A DNA stretch of 64,000 bases from Echinometra lucunter (taxonomy: Eukaryota; Echinodermata; Echinoidea; Camarodonta; Echinometridae). Position 1 is the first letter of the stretch; every line of letters starts with the position of its first letter. Shown here in pieces: positions 1 through 11,416 of the stretch. The stretch is taken from positions 23,401,202-23,465,201 of the forward strand of contig CM057165.1 in NCBI GenBank assembly GCA_029962745.1, written 5' to 3'. The notes beneath the pieces were generated by a model. That model did not search any database. It saw nothing but the letters and a program-made list of their open reading frames with translations, and was not told the origin of the DNA. Both the position numbers and the translations under genes were made by a program.

Positions 1-855
1 TAACCCACAGGCTGCTGAATTCCCTAATTCCCATGAGCCATCCGGTTCCCATGGACAATGAATTAAAAGTAATACCTTCAGGCTCTGGTAACTCTCCAGA
101 TAGGAAAAATGGGATATACCAAATAATCATCAATAATCTTAACCCCACATTATTCCATTAAAAAAAAAAACAAGAACAATTCACTTCCAAAAAAAAAAAA
201 AAACCCTTCCACAATCCACAGAGCAAATTGTAAAGAGTAAAAAGTTTATAAAAAAACATAATGACTCTGGCAACAACTTAAGGTGGGCAGAGGCATAAAA
301 AACTAGTTTGTTTGTAATTTTGGTAAACTTAAAGAAATGTCAGAAATGTCATGAAAATGGTAGTATTTGAATAACGTCAAAATTATTTAGTTCAATCAAA
401 GCAACATAGCCTTGATTATGAGGAATACTATAACCACCAATATCAACTGAAAACAAAAATAACATGAAATATACAAACACCATAAAACAATTAAAACAAA
501 TTATATAATGGACAAAGAATTCAGTTCCATGGTGCATTTTCAAGGTGGAACTTTCCAGTGGTAACTTGTTTAAATTTTGAAAACAGTGGTGTTCAATGAT
601 GATAGCAACCTAAATGAAAATACCATTAGAGTTAAATGCCCAGTACATCTATGCAAAATTGTACAAGAAATACATTTAAAGACATTCAGTCGTGGCTTTC
701 ATGGGGAGTTGATCATAATTTGCTGACACCAGACTTTGTGAAAATACCTGTCGAGCTACATTACTGGAGCACAGCAAAACAAGCTGTCCCACCATAAATA
801 TTCTTCGGCCTGCTTCGGGCATTCTCGGGCCAGGGAAAGTGAGATAATGACTTTG

Positions 856-1535
856 CAGGGCTTAAAGTGATAACACAATGGTAAACAAAATTTTGATATA
901 TGATCGAGAATAGAATTCTAAGAAGAATGACATTAAAAATATGATGATTTTCAATCGAAATCAATGCATTTTGGCTAATTTTCTCATGAAAAGTTATGAG
1001 CTGACCAAAAAAAATTGAGTGTGAGGTATGACGTAAAAGTGGGTACCCACTACTACCCAGTTTCGCGCACTGCAGTTGTGCTACGCACTAGACTGTACAA
1101 CATGTATTATACCTTGCGCGCATTTTGCTAGAAGTGCGCGACAAGGTACCCACTTTGACGTCATTTTGACGTCAAAGTGGGTACCCAGTTGAAACTGGGT
1201 CACAGCCGAAGGGTAAAAAATATCCTGAAATCTTACCACATTTGGGGGTTTCCTTGGCAACAGGACTTTTAAAAAAACTTTAGACAGATGATTTTCTACT
1301 AATAAAATTATGCTCTTTTAAATGAACTAACATTGTTTCAGCATTGGGTACCCCCTTTAGATTAATCCAAGGCCACCAAGGCCATGGCCGGGGATGCCCT
1401 TTTGATTGGCCTAAATGCCCCTCTCATTGGCCTTGGAGATTTTTTGTGCCCTTTCTAATTCTTCCTAATTTATGCTGTAATATAGAAATGTGCCCTACAG
1501 AAAAGAGGCCTTGCCCTACTGAAATTTAAGGCCTG
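856..1535. mobile_element. CAGG..CCTG MITE (hAT-like), itself interrupted
   Basis: Begins CAGGGCTTAAA and ends TTTAAGGCCTG, near-perfect inverted termini. ACTTTG, extendable to TGACTTTG depending on the boundary, is repeated on both sides and present once in the empty site at about 44705-44725. Without the inner insert 866-1356 the element is 189 bp and matches the 190-bp copy at 2734-2923. Terminal CAGG and a 6-8 bp target duplication suggest a hAT-like non-autonomous element. Confidence 0.65.
866..1356. mobile_element. Innermost TTAA MITE, 491 bp
   Basis: TTAA at 862-865 and TTAG (one mutated base) at 1357-1360 flank the element. Its ends share an imperfect inverted repeat, TTAAAGNGNNTACNCAATG. 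A second copy lies at 5491-5972 in the opposite orientation with perfect TTAA on both sides. A palindrome built on GGGTACCCACTTTGACGTCA occurs inside (about 1145-1187). The short open frame inside either copy (starting MISIENH) is element DNA, not a gene. Confidence 0.75.
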
Positions 1536-2156
1536 ACTTTGCCGTATGGGCCAAAGGGTGGAATATACAGAGCATTACATAAGGTCTGTTGGTCATAAAA
1601 CTCACACAGTGTGTAGTGATGGACAACACCTGTTACTGGGTAAGCACCCATGGTGTCAAATTCCCCATGAAAGTCACAACTGAGCGTCTTTAAGTGTGAT
1701 GCCCTAATAAATTTGCTACATGTATATACAAACAAAATTTTGAAAGTATCATCTAATACATGTATCCAGGCTAATTCACTGTATTTTTATGTAGAAAATG
1801 TGTAAAGACACAAGGACCTATACTCAGTTAATAGAAAACTGACTGAAATTACTTCTCTATTTTTTATCTAAGACACCTCAAGGGTTAGAATGACAGGTTT
1901 CTTCTTTTTCTTTGCTATAAATACAGGCTACTGTCTGGTTATTCCGTTTACCTGCTTATTTTTTTCATACATGTAAGCATCAGGTCGTGGGCCCAACTTC
2001 ATTAAACTATTACCAATGAAAGTTACATAGAGTAATCGTACGTCACTGTAGTAAATCTTTTGATTAGGCAAAAGTTAACAATACCTTTATAACAAATTTG
2101 ACATACACCTTGGATTCTGTATAAATGAGCTAGACATCCCTTGATAAAATATTTAC

Positions 2157-2371
2157 CTTTTGAGAAGCTTGTCTGCCTCTTCTTTGCTAACTGATACTCC
2201 AAGCTTCTTGAGTGAGAGGAGGATCTCATCCACATCAATGGCGCCATCCTGATTGTGGTCCACACTCTTGAAGACAAGATGAAGCTGCTTCTCATGCTCT
2301 GTCACATAGCGAACAAACTCTGAAAAGTCCAAATGTCCATCTTGGTTTTGATCACTTTTTGACATGAATTT
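2157..2371 (-). CDS. SLC25A24/25: SCaMC-type mitochondrial carrier, coding exon 2 (EF-hands 2 and 3)
   Basis: Second coding exon, 215 nt, with acceptor TTTCCAG and donor AG|GTAAAT. It encodes residues 65-135 plus two bases of the next codon (phase 2). Two canonical EF-hand loops are visible: residues 71-82 (D71, N73, D75, G76, E82) and 102-113 (D102, N104, D106, G107, E113). HEKQLHLVFKSVD between them is a family hallmark, and the end (ADKLLKR) lines up with ILKRMD of human SLC25A25, where EF-hand 4 begins. No further exon was found at 1-2156, so EF-hand 4 and the six-helix carrier domain must lie off the left edge. Confidence 0.85.
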
Positions 2372-2733
2372 CTGGAAAGAAGGGAAAATGTACATGACTG
2401 ATGATAAAATAAACCAGTACATAGTTTTTCACCATGTCTACAAATCTATTTGCTGGACAAATCACAATGGCAAATTGCTGTGTACAAATAGGAAGTGCTT
2501 GAATAGGTTTTATTAAACACACCGAGGGCTTCTTTTAGCTATAACTTTCATGTTACAAGAAAGTTGGATGGTCTATCAATTTGTAACTTCTTAGGTTATG
2601 ACTTTCAGTTTCTGATTAATTAAAAATACATGTAGGTTTAACTTTTGTATTTTTTTGTGGAAAAAATAGATACTCTGTACAATCTTTCCATAGGTACATG
2701 TATTTCCTGTAGTGCAAATTCAGCAACATTTAG

Positions 2734-2923
2734 CAAGCCTTAAATTTCAATAATTTTAGGGCAAGGCCTCTTTTCTGTAGGGCACATTTCTATATTACAG
2801 CATAAATAGGAAAAATCAGAAAGGGCACAATCTCCAGGTCCAATGAGAGGGGCAGTGATTGAGGCCAATCAAAAGGGTATCCATGGCCATGGCCTTGGTG
2901 GCCTTGGATTAATATAAGCCCTG
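2734..2923. mobile_element. CARG..CCTG MITE (hAT-like), uninterrupted copy
   Basis: 190 bp, starting CAAGCCTTAAA and ending TATAAGCCCTG; reverse-complement match to the element at 856-1535 without its inner insertion. It carries the GGCCATGGCC core seen in both copies. I could not find a clean target duplication. Confidence 0.6.
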
Positions 2924-3236
2924 TTCAAGAGAACCATATATCATAACATTTTTCATTTTTCAAACAGTGATATCATGTTACAATCAGCTGCATAACCACC
3001 AAATACAAAAAAAGAGGAAAGAGTTCCACATATGTACATGTATGTATGTGCCTCCTACTTCCCCTAAAACTGATCTATTTACAGTCTGCTGGGTTAACAT
3101 TTTATCTTAAATGCTAACCACAGCCCTAAAAATTTTCAATTTCAGTGGGGGTACATGTAGTTCATGATAAGGAACTCTAGCCAAAAGAATTATAAACTGC
3201 AAGATGAATGCAGAAAAATTGCTCCCTTTCACCTAA

Positions 3237-3703
3237 CTCCAGACCGCCACTGTTAAGCGGCAGAGCTCCATGAACAACCATTCGATTTCTTTCTACTGTC
3301 TGTTTGGTCAAATTATTTGCTTAATTTGGGCAGGTGAGATGTAAATTTGTACTTACAAACATGTACATATCAGGAGAATTATTTGAACTATCCGGGTGCG
3401 CCAATTCAAATGACACTTATTTACGGGCACGCTCCTGAAAACGGGTAATCTGAATTGGCGATACAACACAGGGAAGATCGGCTCAGTGAGGAATTTCCTT
3501 TTTTTCCCATCAAAATGATGGTCAAATCGTGAAATCTTAATGTCACCCAGATACTTAAAGTAATTCTCCTGATATGTAAATACAAGTTTTCATCTTACCT
3601 GCCCAAATAAAGTGAATAATTTGACCAAACGTTGGCAAGGAAGAATTTGAATGGTTGTACCTGGAGTTCCACCGCTCAACGGCGGCAGCGGAGCTCCCTG
3701 GAG
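3237..3703. mobile_element. TTAA-type fold-back element with long arms
   Basis: CTCCAG at the left end and CTGGAG at the right are bounded by CTAA (3233-3236) and TTAA (3704-3707). The inverted arms continue inward for well over 100 bp, through the ACAACCATTC, TTTGGTCAAATTAT, GGGCAGGT and ATCAGGAGAATTA blocks and their complements. Confidence 0.65.
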
Positions 3704-4114
3704 TTAACTTTCGCTGTTTACACCCTCACTCAGCCATGGCCCAAGCTCAGTGTAAATGCACGAAAATAAAATTGCAGGGCCAATTGCGAGGCCAATTTGG
3801 ACAAGCTGTGGCTGATGACTTGACTGCAGCCAATTTCGGTATAAACGCACAGCAAGCGGGGCCAATGACGTCACTTCTACATATTTGTTAACTTGTAGGC
3901 CCTAGAGCGCTCCTACAGCAAAACTACATAGGAACTAGGAAGGATGATGAACTTATCGCCACCACGTTCCCAGTGTAAACACACAAATTGTGGGGGCCAA
4001 GCCTCACAATTCTAGTGTCAGTCTGCAAGAAGTGGCTGACAAACTTCTTCTTCCGTTGAAAAAAACTTGGATCGTCACAAAGGTAACTTTTATCTCTTAA
4101 AGTTCACTGACATA

Positions 4115-4189
4115 CAAACAATATTTTTACTTCATTATTGTCACCTGCTTGCCAATCAGGTGACAATAATGAAGTAAAAATATTGTTTG
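4115..4189. repeat. Perfect 33-bp inverted repeat with 9-nt loop
   Basis: Arms 4115-4147 and 4157-4189 are exact reverse complements around the loop CTTGCCAAT. Weaker complementarity continues outward to about 4060 and 4245 (TCGTCACAAAGG against CCTTTGTGACGA). It is probably the core of a fold-back MITE. Confidence 0.8.
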
Positions 4190-4946
4190 TACAATAAGTG
4201 AAATCGAGAGATAAAACCTTTGTGACGATCAAAGTTTTGCAAGTTGCAACACATAGGCCTCACAAAGAATAATTGTCTATGTAAAACCCAAACAAGGTGA
4301 CGATTTTTCCATATAAAAATGAAAACTACACAAGTTTGACCTGTTTCATATTGATCTGCATGTCAAAACCTACAAATTGAGGTACCGATGACCTTTCAGT
4401 TGTACATGTAAGTAATATGAAAGTTATAGCTATAAAAAGCTCTTGTTGTGTACTATAATTTATAAATCCCACTGAAGCACTTCCCATCTGTTCGTAGTGG
4501 GCCTAACGTTAGAGTCTAGGCCTACCGTCACATGAATGCACATCGCTTGTGCAATAGATCTAGCGATAGCTGTCGCAGCACCGAGTACAAGTGGGAATTC
4601 AGACGAGTGTGGCTGTATCGTCATGTCGATGCTTTGGATACAACCACACGCATGTGGCCATAAGGTAAAGGCACACTTGTGTGGCTGTATACAATGCCGA
4701 TGAAATTATCACAACTCAAGTGACAAGGCGAACAAATAATCTAACTTTGGGATATTCAGGATTAGGAATGACAGGTAACTTGATAACTGACCAATAAGAA
4801 ACATAATAAACATTATAGGCCTAAACGAACAATATTGGATCTATTATACACAGGAAACACTTAACGTTGTTAAAACTCAATCTATGTTAGACAAGCTAGG
4901 ACCACTAACTAACGTTAATTCATTTTTATTTGGGGAGCTAGCTTAC

Positions 4947-5138
4947 CTCGGCATGATTGGGAACCAAATGAACTCCCATTCGCACAAGACCCTCCTGCAG
5001 ATCATCAACGTTTATTCGTCCATCACCGTCCACGTCTAGTTTTCCAAACAACTCGGAATATCGTGCCTCTTCTTCTGCCGACAACTCATGGTGGTTAGGT
5101 GGAGGAGCTGCTTTGGCATTCACGTCGATAACACTCAT
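4947..5138 (-). CDS. SLC25A24/25: SCaMC-type mitochondrial carrier, coding exon 1 (EF-hand 1)
   Basis: First coding exon, 64 codons, of a short calcium-binding mitochondrial carrier, an inner-membrane ATP-Mg/phosphate exchanger controlled by an N-terminal calmodulin-like domain. Seen: ATG at 5138; an EF-hand loop at residues 35-46 (D35, D37, D39, G40, I42, with D46 where Glu is usual); the order LDVDGDGRI then LQEGL matches vertebrate SLC25A24/25. The exon ends GAG followed by a GTAAG donor (phase 0) and joins in frame to the exon at 2157-2371. The Pro/His-rich N-terminus (APPPNHH) has no recognised function. The start is chosen because it is the first ATG of the open frame. Paralogue choice (A24, A25, A23) is not possible from this much protein. 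Confidence 0.85.
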
Positions 5139-5345
5139 TGCGAAAATCTATGAATTCCTGTTATCATCTCCAAAACATTCACAATTTGTAGCAATAATTG
5201 CATGCCGGTACGGTACGTATATCAAATCCAATACGATCGCGTGTACATTAACCATTAATTACCGGCGCCGTGCGCGCGCGCGCACGTAAAAACCGCGCGC
5301 GCAATTCGAGAACTTGCATATGGATATGGGATATGACCTGGCGTG
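5139..5345 (-). promoter_or_regulatory. Probable 5' UTR and CpG-rich promoter of the SCaMC gene
   Basis: The sequence just upstream of the carrier ATG has alternating CG runs (about 5265-5300) in an otherwise AT-rich neighbourhood, as is common at animal promoters. No TATA box is convincing and the transcription start cannot be set from sequence alone. A TTAA MITE lies about 150 bp further upstream (5491-5972). Confidence 0.4.
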
Positions 5346-5490
5346 ACTTCCGTATTCATTCATAGCATTTTTAAAAACTAGGTCAAGATTACGTAATACT
5401 CTACAAAGTGATGAACTATTCGTGACCTTTTCGAAACTTGTTAAACTTCAATAAACCCTTGAGGAGAGTAGAAGTATGGAAAAGTATTAA

Positions 5491-5972
5491 AGGGGGTACT
5501 CAATGCTGAAACAATGTTAGTTCATTTAAAAGAGCATGATTTCATTAGCAGAAAATCATCTGTCTAAAGTATTTTTTTTAAAGTTCTGTTGCCAAGGAAA
5601 CCCCCAAATGTGGTAAGATTTCAGGATATTTTTGACCCTTCAGCTGTGACCCAGTTTCAACTGGGTACCCACTTTGACGTCAAAATGACGTCAAAGTGGG
5701 TACCTTGTCGCGCAATTCTAGCAAAATGCGCGCAAGGTATAATACATGTTGTACAGTCTAGCGCGTAGCATAACTGCAATGCGCGAAGCTGGGTACCCAC
5801 TTTTACGTCATACCTCATACTCAATTTTTTTGGTCAGCTCATAACTTTTCATGAGAAAATTAGCCAAAATGCATTGATTTCGATTGAAAATCATCAAATT
5901 TTTAATGTCATTCTTCTTAGAATTCTATTCTCGATCATATATCAAAATTTTGTTTACCATTGTGTAATCACT
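5491..5972. mobile_element. TTAA MITE, 482 bp, inverted relative to 866-1356
   Basis: Perfect TTAA at 5487-5490 and 5973-5976. Begins AGGGGGTACTCAATGC; the other end, read in reverse, is AGTGATTACACAATGG. It is the same family as 866-1356 and together they flank both EF-hand exons as a 4-kb-spaced inverted pair. Confidence 0.8.
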
Positions 5973-6902
5973 TTAAGTTTGTTTTCAAGTACCGTATTAA
6001 TTAGTGCAGACCTAGCTACCAGTACTCATATTTTTTGCAGTCATCTGTTGTGGTTGATTTATCTGTCCGGAATAATCTGTCCGCCAAGTATTTTTCCGTG
6101 GGGAGGGGGAGGGGGAGGGGGGCGGAGTGGTTTAACGAGGCTGAATCTTTATGCTGTGTTAAACATCAATTTTCTTCATTCGTACAGTTTGAATACAAGT
6201 ATTTTGCTGCACAGCTCTTCTTCTTCCCTTTTCCTCCAAAGGTCCCTAGCTCCCTCTCCAGCTTTAAACTCTTAATCCCTTTTTCTGTCAGTTTACAATT
6301 TACCCATCTTTAAATATTTTCTCCAATCTGAATTTCCCCTCTTGTTTATCTCTCCTTCAAATTCCCTTTCATCACATTTTTTAAAGGATTGAAATCAGCA
6401 CCCATTTCCCCCTCCCCTTCCCTCTCTCTCTCTCTCTGTCTCCCTCCTTTTCTTCATCTCTAGCTACCTGTACATCTTTTTCTTATCTCTGATCTCTTAT
6501 CTCGTTCTATGTGTGCATTATCTCCATCTGCATATCTATTTCTCATCCATGTAACTTCTCCAGCATGAATAGTAAGTACAATCCACCTCCAGGGAAACCA
6601 AAACCAAGAAAGGTAGTTTTTCAATTAAAGCTTTTGTCGTGTATTGGGATCGCATTTATTGTTTAGTTCTTCCAGCGTAGAGAATACATAATGCACGAAG
6701 ACTCAAAGTTAAAGGTTAAGGTGTAACATTTATTTAGGTGATGTATAACTTGAACATAAGAATGACAAACAGAAGTCTAGAGTAAGTCTGATGGTACTGT
6801 ACTCTGATGTAGTCTGAAGTATACTCTAAAACAATTAATCTCTAAAGTAATCTTCTTAAGAGTCCAGAAGTGAAAACCCCTTTCACTTCTTGAGCTCTTG
6901 AC

Positions 6903-6904
<2 letters not shown>

Positions 6905-6951
<47 letters not shown>
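6905..6951 (+). repeat. Poly-G run, 47 nt
   Basis: Uninterrupted G run after ACCC. It produces a polyproline reading on the minus strand that is not a gene. The length may be unreliable in assembly. Confidence 0.9.
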
Positions 6952-6952
<1 letters not shown>

Positions 6953-7540
6953 TATGTCTCATTGAAGCCTGTACATCATCCACGTAAACAAAAATGTAGA
7001 AAAAGGGTTGTTTTTCAGCACCGAGCGGGGAACCCACGAAACCCATTAAGGGTATCAAAAACAGGAAAAATCAGAAAAAAGGGTATCAAAATCAGGAAAA
7101 TCCAGGAAAATGTTATTTGATTAGGTGATTATGATGCAATCCTTGCATAAAAATCCCTGTTTAGGGTATCAAAATCACTCCTACTTCCATCCTACTTTAA
7201 TCCCCGTTTAGGGTGCTTTTCAGAAAGTGATTTACACGGATGATGTACAGGCCTCAATAAGACATAAGGCTCTTGACCAAGGGCCTAATGTACGTCATAA
7301 CTTTTACTCAGTATTGGGGGAGTGGGTCAGTTATCTGGAAGGAGTGATGTAGTGAATAAGAAGACCATAAAGTGACTGGTGTGTCATAGCTTTAGTTGGA
7401 AGATGTATGAGTAATACTTTCTGAAGAAGAGTGAAGTTTGTAAACATTTAACTTCCTGTTTTACTTCCTGTAGAAGTATTGATTAAGAATTGATAAATTA
7501 TAGAAAATAATAAATTGGTCTTATTATCACATAACACTAT

Positions 7541-8003
7541 GACAGAATAAAATAGATCAGCAAAAATGTGGACAAAATTGGACACAGAATAAGAAAGTTA
7601 TGCCTATATGAAAAATTTCTGTTTTTTGACACTACCATAGCTATTAGTGATATAATTTGTGGACAACTGAACTCCTGATTAGTTTAGTACACAGAATTTC
7701 ACATCTTATCTATTTTCTTGAAGAACACATGTTATCTTTATCCCAAAATATGTTGTGGATAAAATACCCCAACATTATATATTTTGAGTTTGGTTGAAAG
7801 TCAGAGTGCAAATCTTAAAATGGAAAAACCTTTAATCATGTGCATACAAAACATGTATTGTATGCACATGATTTGTCCATAAAATGATATCAATAGCTAT
7901 GGTATTGCAAAAAATGTCACAGAGAAATTTTCATATGGCCATAACTTTCTTATTCTGTGTCTGATTTCATTCAAATTTTTGCTGACTTGTTTTACTTCAT
8001 CTT
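7541..8003. mobile_element. Fold-back element
   Basis: Left arm (7541-7600, GTCAGCAAAAAT-like then ACACAGAATAAGAAAGTTAT) is matched in reverse at 7930-8003, and the central ATAGCTATGGTA/TACCATAGCTAT blocks also pair. It is the general MITE type seen elsewhere here; the exact ends are uncertain. Confidence 0.5.
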
Positions 8004-8408
8004 AGCTTTGATTTAAAAACCTTTTGATTTGAGGGTTTTGGTTTCTTTGAATAAAAAATCACGGTCAAATCATTAAAAACATTTTGCAACCAAGCACATC
8101 ATAATTTGATAAACAAACTCTACACAAAACAAGAAATAAAATGCGACTTCCACTCCAAAACATTTAATTGCCAATCCTTAGAGAAAACTGCACAACCATG
8201 AAAATATTTCCATCTTCAATAAACACACTTATCTTTGTTTCACCCAAGACACGATTTTAAACACTTGTTGCTGTGAATATGCTTTACATCTTGGTCATTG
8301 CTAAAAGTATTGCCTTCATGTAATAAAAGTTGAATATCCTTTACATCTTTACTGAATAAGCTCCCAATAGTTGGGTATCTAATATGTACACAGTTGAACC
8401 CATTGATC

Positions 8409-8545
8409 CCGTTTCATAAAACTTGTTATCAGTAACAACTGCCCCCTTTCTATGACAAATTTGCTCTCAGCCAATCAGATGCGAGGATTTCAGTAGCTTA
8501 TAACAGTTACTGCAACTTGTTACTGATAACAAGTTTTATGAAACG
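8409..8545. mobile_element. Small fold-back MITE (CCGTTTCATAAAA family), copy 1
   Basis: Inverted ends CCGTTTCATAAAACTTGTTA and its complement enclose about 90 bp including GCCAATCAGATG. Close copies at 37850-37993 and 56240-56389 (the latter two allelic or duplicate). Confidence 0.7.
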
Positions 8546-8933
8546 GAGCCAAGCTTGGCCCCCCTATTAAGTCTATGAGGATGTAAGAATCCAGTATTCA
8601 ACAGGTTAAAACAAATATACAGACAAACTTTATTTATTCATTTTTTTACTTTTTAAATTTTTTGGACAAACTCTCATTAAAACAGGGTGATTTTTTCTGT
8701 TCCCACTTTATTTGTACACTATTCCTCATTTAATCCTGATCCAGAATGTTAATTTTCTTGGTCTGAAGAAGTTTGTTATCATAAAATGTGCACAAAAAAA
8801 AAAAAAAAGAAGAGAGGTAATTCTGCCGGTCGTCTAGCTGGTTGCTTCTTCTTATCAAGAGTACCATTGTATTATGCTGTCACACAGATGTGCACATAAA
8901 ACCCCTTTTCTCCACACTTCTACAAAGAGTTAA

Positions 8934-9512
8934 AGGAGAATGCAACCCAGGTTTCAGTGTGCTCTTAGTGAATGGAGATGACCAAGAAGAGTCAACAGTG
9001 AAAGTTTGAGCAAAATCGGACAATGTGTTCAAAAGTTATGAATTTTGAAAGTTTCAGTGAATCCCTATTACGGGGATCCTTGAGTTGGCAACTTTGCCAG
9101 CATCTGTGATGTCACCGTGGACAACTCTTCATTCATTTTGTGCATAAATTTTTTTTTTTTAATGATTTTATGAAATTTCAAGTCAGGAATCGACATAATT
9201 CTTCCCAAAATGCTTGCAGAATTGATGTAGCCATGTCATACTCAAACAATCAATCAAAAAAATTCTATTTTTCTTGAAAATGAAGAAAATGAGAAATTCT
9301 GTGTACAAAATGAATGGAGAGTTTTTCACAATGACATCACAGATGCTGGTGCAGTTGCCAACTCAAGGATCCCCATAATAAGGATTTATTTAAACTTTCA
9401 AAGTTCATAACTCTTGAACAGATTGTCTGATTTTGCTCAAACTTTCATTGTATACTCTTCTTGTTTTTCTTCATTCACTGGAAGCACACTGATGTCTGGG
9501 TTGCATTCTCCC
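8934..9512. mobile_element. TTAA fold-back MITE, 579 bp
   Basis: TTAA at 8930-8933 and 9513-9516. Arms of roughly 190 bp begin AGGAGAATGCAACCC and are matched in reverse at the right end, including AACTCAAGGATCCCC and GACATCACAGATGCTG blocks. Confidence 0.8.
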
Positions 9513-9889
9513 TTAATGTTTAGTGTTCCCTTTAAATTACATTACTACATTATTTTTCATGTACAATGATAAAAATTTACACATAATATTTCAGGGAAAA
9601 GAGCAAGAATTATCACAGAAATTAAATCATTGGTTTGAAATTTATATCCTTCAAATGAAAACTGGCCTCAAAATCTTTACATTGGAAATGCATATCTGGA
9701 TATAAAATGCACTATTTTCTTTTGAATACATTTTTTATTATGACATTATGATTCAATTACATATATTAATGGTATACTATAATTTGTCTCAAAAATATTT
9801 AGGGTAAAATGAATATAAAGGTGATGCCAATTTGAAGAGGCAAAGCAGATTCTGGCATGTCTTTGAAATTATTGTCTCTCTCACAAGTA

Positions 9890-10068
9890 CAGTGGAAACT
9901 CGGTTTAACGAGGTCCTTGGGACCAACAAAATTACCTTGTTATAGCAGGAATCTTGCTATATCAGGGTTAAAAAAAAACAATAAAATTCAAAGAGCTGGG
10001 ACCCGAATATTGCCTTGTTATATTAGGAATATTGCTATATCAGATCTCTCTATACCGAGTTTCCACGG
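9890..10068. mobile_element. Tigger/pogo-like MITE with TA target site
   Basis: Begins CAGTGGAAACTCGGTTTAAC and ends CCGAGTTTCCACGG, with TA on both sides. The terminal motif resembles pogo/Tigger elements (from memory). It lies just downstream of the ASS1 stop codon and may fall within the 3' UTR. Confidence 0.6.
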
Positions 10069-10411
10069 TAGTTACTACGTGATTTACAAAGAGTGTTGTT
10101 GATACATTACACACATTTACAAGTACACACATTTTTCAAGTAGATGAAAAAATTAAATGCCAATAACAAACAAATCATAGATTAAGTACTGCTGCTTTTA
10201 TGCAAAAAAAAAAAAAAAAAAAAATGGGAGAGAAAAGAAAAGCATTAAATCTTCAACCTCATGATAACAATTCTGCCAACAAAAGCAATATCTTTAACAT
10301 CTACTCCAAACAAGTAACCAAACCAATGCACTTAAACCCTTCACCATTCATTATCTGTCAACAGCTAAAACTATCTCATAATTGTGTATCATGCGTCACC
10401 ATTACTGCTCA

Positions 10412-10469
10412 TCACTTTGCGTCTCCCTTGGCGAATGTTACACCTCGGAGTCGACGGTATTCTTTCAGC
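10412..10469 (-). CDS. ASS1: ASS1 coding exon 13 and stop
   Basis: 58 nt, (R)LKEYRRLRGVTFAKGDAK then TGA, matching the human end LRLKEYHRLQ. Acceptor CTTTCAG. The 3' end of the transcript is not fixed; a possible AATAAA on the minus strand lies at 9734-9739, which would put the pogo-like MITE 9890-10068 in the 3' UTR. Confidence 0.9.
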
Positions 10470-10720
10470 CTGAAAGAGATATGAAAATTTAAAAAAATGA
10501 AATACACAGTGACTAAACAAATTGTTGGAGATTTATTATTGCTATTGAAATCTACAGAAGAGGTTTATAAATTCTTCAACTATTCTGAAGGTCATATCAT
10601 ATAAAAGGCAAAGAATTTCTGATACCAATAACCCTTCAAGACCTTTGTCCCTTCAGAATACTCCCAAAACAAAATGTACAATCTATTTTCCTCTGTATAA
10701 AATCTCACTTTGTTTACTCT

Positions 10721-10822
10721 GTGTGTGTGTGTGTATGTGTGTGAGTGACAGAAAGAGAGAGAGAGAAAGAGAGAGAGTGAGAGAGAGAGGAAGAGAGGGG
10801 AAGAGGGAGGAGAGAGAGAAAT
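10721..10822 (+). repeat. (TG)n/(GA)n microsatellite
   Basis: A TGTG tract followed by GA-rich repeats, in the last ASS1 intron. The rest of that intron (10470-11416) shows nothing else. Confidence 0.85.
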
Positions 10823-11416
10823 ATTGAGAATGGCTTAATGTTTAAATATCTTGCTATTTATCCAACTAAGTTTAAAAAAAAAAATTAGCAAGTTTTGGGG
10901 CCCTGCCAATTTTGTAAACAAAACTTAAATTCACGATAAACCTTGTCGTCAAAAATATCTTATTCAAATTTGTCAAATTAAATGCATTTGCTTTGTGAGA
11001 ATAAAAAAACATAGTTTTGATATGAATTTCAGAGACAAAACTTTTTCATTTCATGTATTTTTAATGCATTTTATTTTATGACTGATAAGATTTAAACATT
11101 CTCTATTCTTCAACTGTACATCTATCTTCAAGAGAATTTATTCAGATTTTTCTTCACAACTCAGAAGGGCAGTTCCAATCCCCATTTTTCTCCATTTTTA
11201 TTTCACTTCATTAACTACTCAAGCCATGATAATTTGAGAGCGTTACATTTTTTCATATGAACTACAAAGCTGAGACGAATCATCTCAGTAAAGTTCCACA
11301 ATTAGGGGGTCGGATGTACATATTTTATGGAATTGCCCAGAAACAGTTTTGACAGAGTTTGGGCTCTCCTTTTTATCTCTCTAAATTAATGAACTAACTG
11401 ATTCCGTTGGTCTTAC

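Larger units (their letters stand above)
680..1689. mobile_element. Outer TTAA fold-back MITE, split by nested insertions
   Basis: Flanked by TTAA at 676-679 and 1690-1693. Removing the insert 856-1535 leaves about 330 bp that matches, in reverse orientation, the uninterrupted element at 44572-44897 (326 bp). Both have terminal inverted repeats beginning AGA..CTAGG/CGTGG. TTAA target duplication is the mark of piggyBac-type transposition. No transposase is encoded. Confidence 0.75.
1..2156 (-). other. Intron 2 of the SCaMC gene (partial)
   Basis: No coding sequence seen. Positions 1-679 are AT-rich with A-runs and nothing recognised. Positions 680-1689 hold the nested MITE stack described separately. 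Positions 1690-2156 show nothing recognisable. Confidence 0.6.
2372..4946 (-). other. Intron 1 of the SCaMC gene
   Basis: No exon seen; protein alignment shows exons 1 and 2 join directly. The intron holds the MITE at 2734-2923, a long fold-back at 3237-3703 and a hairpin at 4115-4189. The remainder (4250-4946) has no recognisable feature beyond a short inverted GTGGCTGTAT motif around 4600-4690. Confidence 0.6.
5977..8933. other. Intergenic DNA, left part
   Basis: No gene convincingly supported. It contains a GGGGGA repeat (6100-6120), CT-rich DNA (6220-6540), a 47-nt poly-G run (6905-6951), a fold-back (7541-8003), a small GTTTCATAAAA MITE (8409-8545) and an A-run (8795-8810). A possible orphan exon at 6563-6612 (+) is listed under findings. 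Confidence 0.5.

Noticed and set aside
5874..6313. Overlapping open frames of 133 and 92 codons
   Set aside because: They begin inside a TTAA MITE and continue into GGGGGA and CT repeats; the same start occurs in the other MITE copy (761-964, minus).
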